This document shows, piece by piece, positions 62,336 through 64,000 of a stretch of DNA of 64,000 bases (its first letter is position 1; each line of letters begins with the position of its first letter). The notes beneath the pieces were generated by a model. That model had not been told where the DNA came from. It was given only the letters and a program-made list of their open reading frames with translations, and did no database searches. A program made the translations under genes and the position numbers. Source of the stretch: Streptococcus sp. LYSM12 (GTDB lineage: Bacteria > Bacillota > Bacilli > Lactobacillales > Streptococcaceae); the NCBI RefSeq assembly GCF_004569635.1, contig NZ_SPOZ01000005.1, forward strand, positions 38,577 to 102,576, read 5' to 3'.

Positions 62336-63694
62336 TTATTTATTTCCCTTCAATTCCCCAATCGTCTTGAGAAAACTATCGCCACGGACTTCAAAATTGG
62401 CATACATATCCCAGCTCGCATTGGCAGGACTGAGAAGGACAATATCTCCCACTGTCGCTAGTTGATAAGCCTTTCTAGTGGCATCTGCTATGTCTTGAGC
62501 ATCCGTATAAGGCACAGCAGCTTTATCAGCTGCACGTTTGACGCGAGAGGCAGACTCTCCCAAGATGACCATGTGTTTTAAGCCCACCAAATCCGGCACC
62601 AGTTCGTCAAATTCATTACCACGGTCAAGCCCGCCCGCAATCAAAATAACCCTGGCATTGTCAAAACCTGACAAGGCTTTTTGAGTAGCCAAGATGTTGG
62701 TAGATTTGCTGTCATTATAGAAAGTCACACCCTCCATTTGACCTGCGTATTGCAAACGGTGTTTGACCCCGGAGAAAGTAGAAAGAGCCTCTTTAATTGC
62801 TTGATTATCAACACCCCTGATCTTGGCAACTGCAATAGCAGCAAGGGCATTTTCAACATTGTGGCTACCTGGTACACCTATGTCACTAGCAGCCATTATT
62901 CTCTCACCCTTAAAGTAGAGCTGACCGTCTGCTAGATAGGCACCCTCAACAGGTTCTTGCGTTGAAATCGGAACCACTTGTGCCTTGGTCTTTTCGGCTA
63001 GTGACCTTGCAATCGCTTGATTCATATTGAGGATGACAAAATCATCTCCCGTCATCTGCTCTTGAATCCGCCATTTGGCTGCCACGTATTCTTCAAACGA
63101 ACCGTGATAGTCGATATGGGTCGGCATCAGATTGGTCACAACTGCAATATGAGGACAAAAAGCTTCTATTCCCATAAGTTGAAAAGAAGATAATTCCATA
63201 ACCAGTACATCCGTCGCCCTTGCATCTTGGGCAATAGATGAGGCAGGAAATCCAATATTTCCACATAATTTAGCTGACTGTTGACCTTGATTGAGAACTT
63301 CCGCAATCATAGTCGTAGTCGTCGTTTTCCCATTTGATCCAGTGATACCGATAATCGGAGCCTCTGAAACAAGGTAAGCCAACTCTACCTCAGTCCAGAC
63401 AGGTATCTCTTTTTCAAGCGCCCTTTGTACCATAGGATTATCGTAGCGAATCCCTGGATTCTTCACAAGTAGGGCAAAGTCTTCCTCTAACAATTCCAAC
63501 GGATGACTACCACAAATCACACGGATTCCCGCTTCCAAAAGAGCCTGAGCTGTTGGATTTTCTTCAAAAGGTTTGCCATCATTAACGGTCACGATTGCTC
63601 CCAATCGATCCAGCAAGCGCGCCGCTGCCTCCCCAGACTTAGCAAGCCCTAGGACTAAGACTTTTTTATTTTCAAATCGTTTTATCTGCTGCAT
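62336..63694 (-). CDS. murD: UDP-N-acetylmuramoyl-L-alanine:D-glutamate ligase
   Basis: MurD adds D-Glu to UDP-MurNAc-L-Ala. The 452-aa ligase has [15 protein letters not shown] (near 15-29), the ATP loop [20 protein letters not shown] (about 115-134), [23 protein letters not shown] and HMVILG near the end. It heads the run; ribosome site AGGAAT is weak. Confidence 0.96.
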   Translation of the reverse strand: MQQIKRFENKKVLVLGLAKSGEAAARLLDRLGAIVTVNDGKPFEENPTAQALLEAGIRVICGSHPLELLEEDFALLVKNPGIRYDNPMVQRALEKEIPVWTEVELAYLVSEAPIIGITGSNGKTTTTTMIAEVLNQGQQSAKLCGNIGFPASSIAQDARATDVLVMELSSFQLMGIEAFCPHIAVVTNLMPTHIDYHGSFEEYVAAKWRIQEQMTGDDFVILNMNQAIARSLAEKTKAQVVPISTQEPVEGAYLADGQLYFKGERIMAASDIGVPGSHNVENALAAIAVAKIRGVDNQAIKEALSTFSGVKHRLQYAGQMEGVTFYNDSKSTNILATQKALSGFDNARVILIAGGLDRGNEFDELVPDLVGLKHMVILGESASRVKRAADKAAVPYTDAQDIADATRKAYQLATVGDIVLLSPANASWDMYANFEVRGDSFLKTIGELKGNK

Positions 63695-63785
63695 ATTCCT
63701 ACCATACTTTCTATACCTAGCCTATCTATTTTACCGTGAATACGCTCCTTTTTCAAGCGAAAGAAAGGGCTGGTTCAAATGATAT

Positions 63786-63843
63786 ACTCCCCTTATAGTA
63801 GACAGTGAAAAAACAAAAATTCACTAGACACTATAAGGGGAGT
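63786..63843. repeat. Inverted repeat at the left end of the insertion sequence
   Basis: ACTCCCCTTATAGT (63786-63799) and ACTATAAGGGGAGT (63830-63843) are perfect inverted arms, with an inner AGTGAA/TTCACT pair. It may be the IS end plus a hairpin that shields the transposase gene from read-in. Confidence 0.6.
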
Positions 63844-63849
63844 TTTCGT

Positions 63850-64000
63850 ATGTCTAAAAGAAGTCCAAAATCAGTAGAAGAAAAATGTGAAATCCTTCAG
63901 TTGTATCTGAGCCATAAGCAGTCCCTCAGTCAATTAACGAAAACCTACCAAGTGTCTGATTATACTATCAGACACTGGATGAAGCGATATGAAAGCGACG
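63850..64000 (+). CDS. IS transposase OrfA-like protein, cut by the window edge
   Basis: The first 50 codons read MSKRSPKSVEEKCEILQLYL, then LSQLTKTYQVSDYTIRHWMKRYESD. This is a helix-turn-helix, IS3-type OrfA N-terminus. The remainder lies beyond the window. GGGGAG is 8 nt upstream. Confidence 0.75.
   Translation, partial: MSKRSPKSVEEKCEILQLYLSHKQSLSQLTKTYQVSDYTIRHWMKRYESD

Overview
This window is chromosomal DNA of a low-GC Gram-positive coccus, almost certainly a Streptococcus. The evidence is the ccpA/pepQ pair, a ylm-fts division cluster that includes sepF, divIVA and divIB, a clpE/Nudix/DUF1827 group, a class II mevalonate pathway, a T-box before ileS, and extended -10 promoters (TGnTATAAT) ahead of many genes. 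Gene content and the many short intergenic repeats suggest the Streptococcus suis group, but the species cannot be fixed from sequence reading alone. No rRNA, tRNA, CRISPR array or prophage was seen.

Layout. 1-5.0 kb: a repeat-rich left edge, ccpA (-) and pepQ (+) divergent, then more repeats. 5.0-13.7 kb: a TipA-like MerR regulator, tgt, a DUF975 membrane protein, an M42 aminopeptidase, birA, a small DUF3272-like protein, dnaX and a free-methionine-sulfoxide reductase. 13.7-18.9 kb: the leucine operon leuA-leuB-DUF1294-leuC-leuD (-), with a CodY-like box, promoter, leucine-rich leader peptide and attenuator. 19.5-26.4 kb: udk, a Gfo/Idh/MocA oxidoreductase overlapping a DEAD-box helicase, a pgdA-like deacetylase, gloA and gpmA. 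26.7-30.4 kb: thiolase, mvaS and mvaA, i.e. acetyl-CoA to mevalonate. 32.0-41.5 kb: a YiaAB-like protein (+), then a long minus-strand run xseA-xseB-ispA-tlyA-argR-recN-phosphatase-degV-SGNH hydrolase-ypmS-hup; the phosphatase is split by a frameshift. 42.9-50.2 kb: folD, an amino-acid ABC transporter ATPase and permease, a YkuJ-like protein, clpE, a Nudix hydrolase and a DUF1827 protein. 50.7-54.5 kb: a T-box leader, a GNAT acetyltransferase and ileS. 54.5-63.7 kb: murD-murG-divIB-ftsA-ftsZ-ylmE-sepF-yggT-ylmH-divIVA (-), joining peptidoglycan precursor synthesis to Z-ring assembly. The right edge cuts the first gene of an insertion sequence.

The coding regions are ordinary housekeeping. The unusual content lies between and at the edges of genes. 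(1) A PPP-type phosphatase is split exactly at an A AAA AAG slippery heptamer, and a -1 shift there restores the GNHE motif. (2) Three neighbouring genes (birA, the DUF3272-like gene and the fRMsr gene) have extended -10 boxes 6-7 nt before ATG and look leaderless. (3) A family of about 17 short TA-flanked inverted-repeat elements (about 106 or 159 bp) includes nested insertions, and both filled and empty sites occur inside a second, larger repeat family. (4) The leu operon has layered CodY plus attenuation control. (5) A near-perfect intrinsic terminator sits between mvaS and mvaA.
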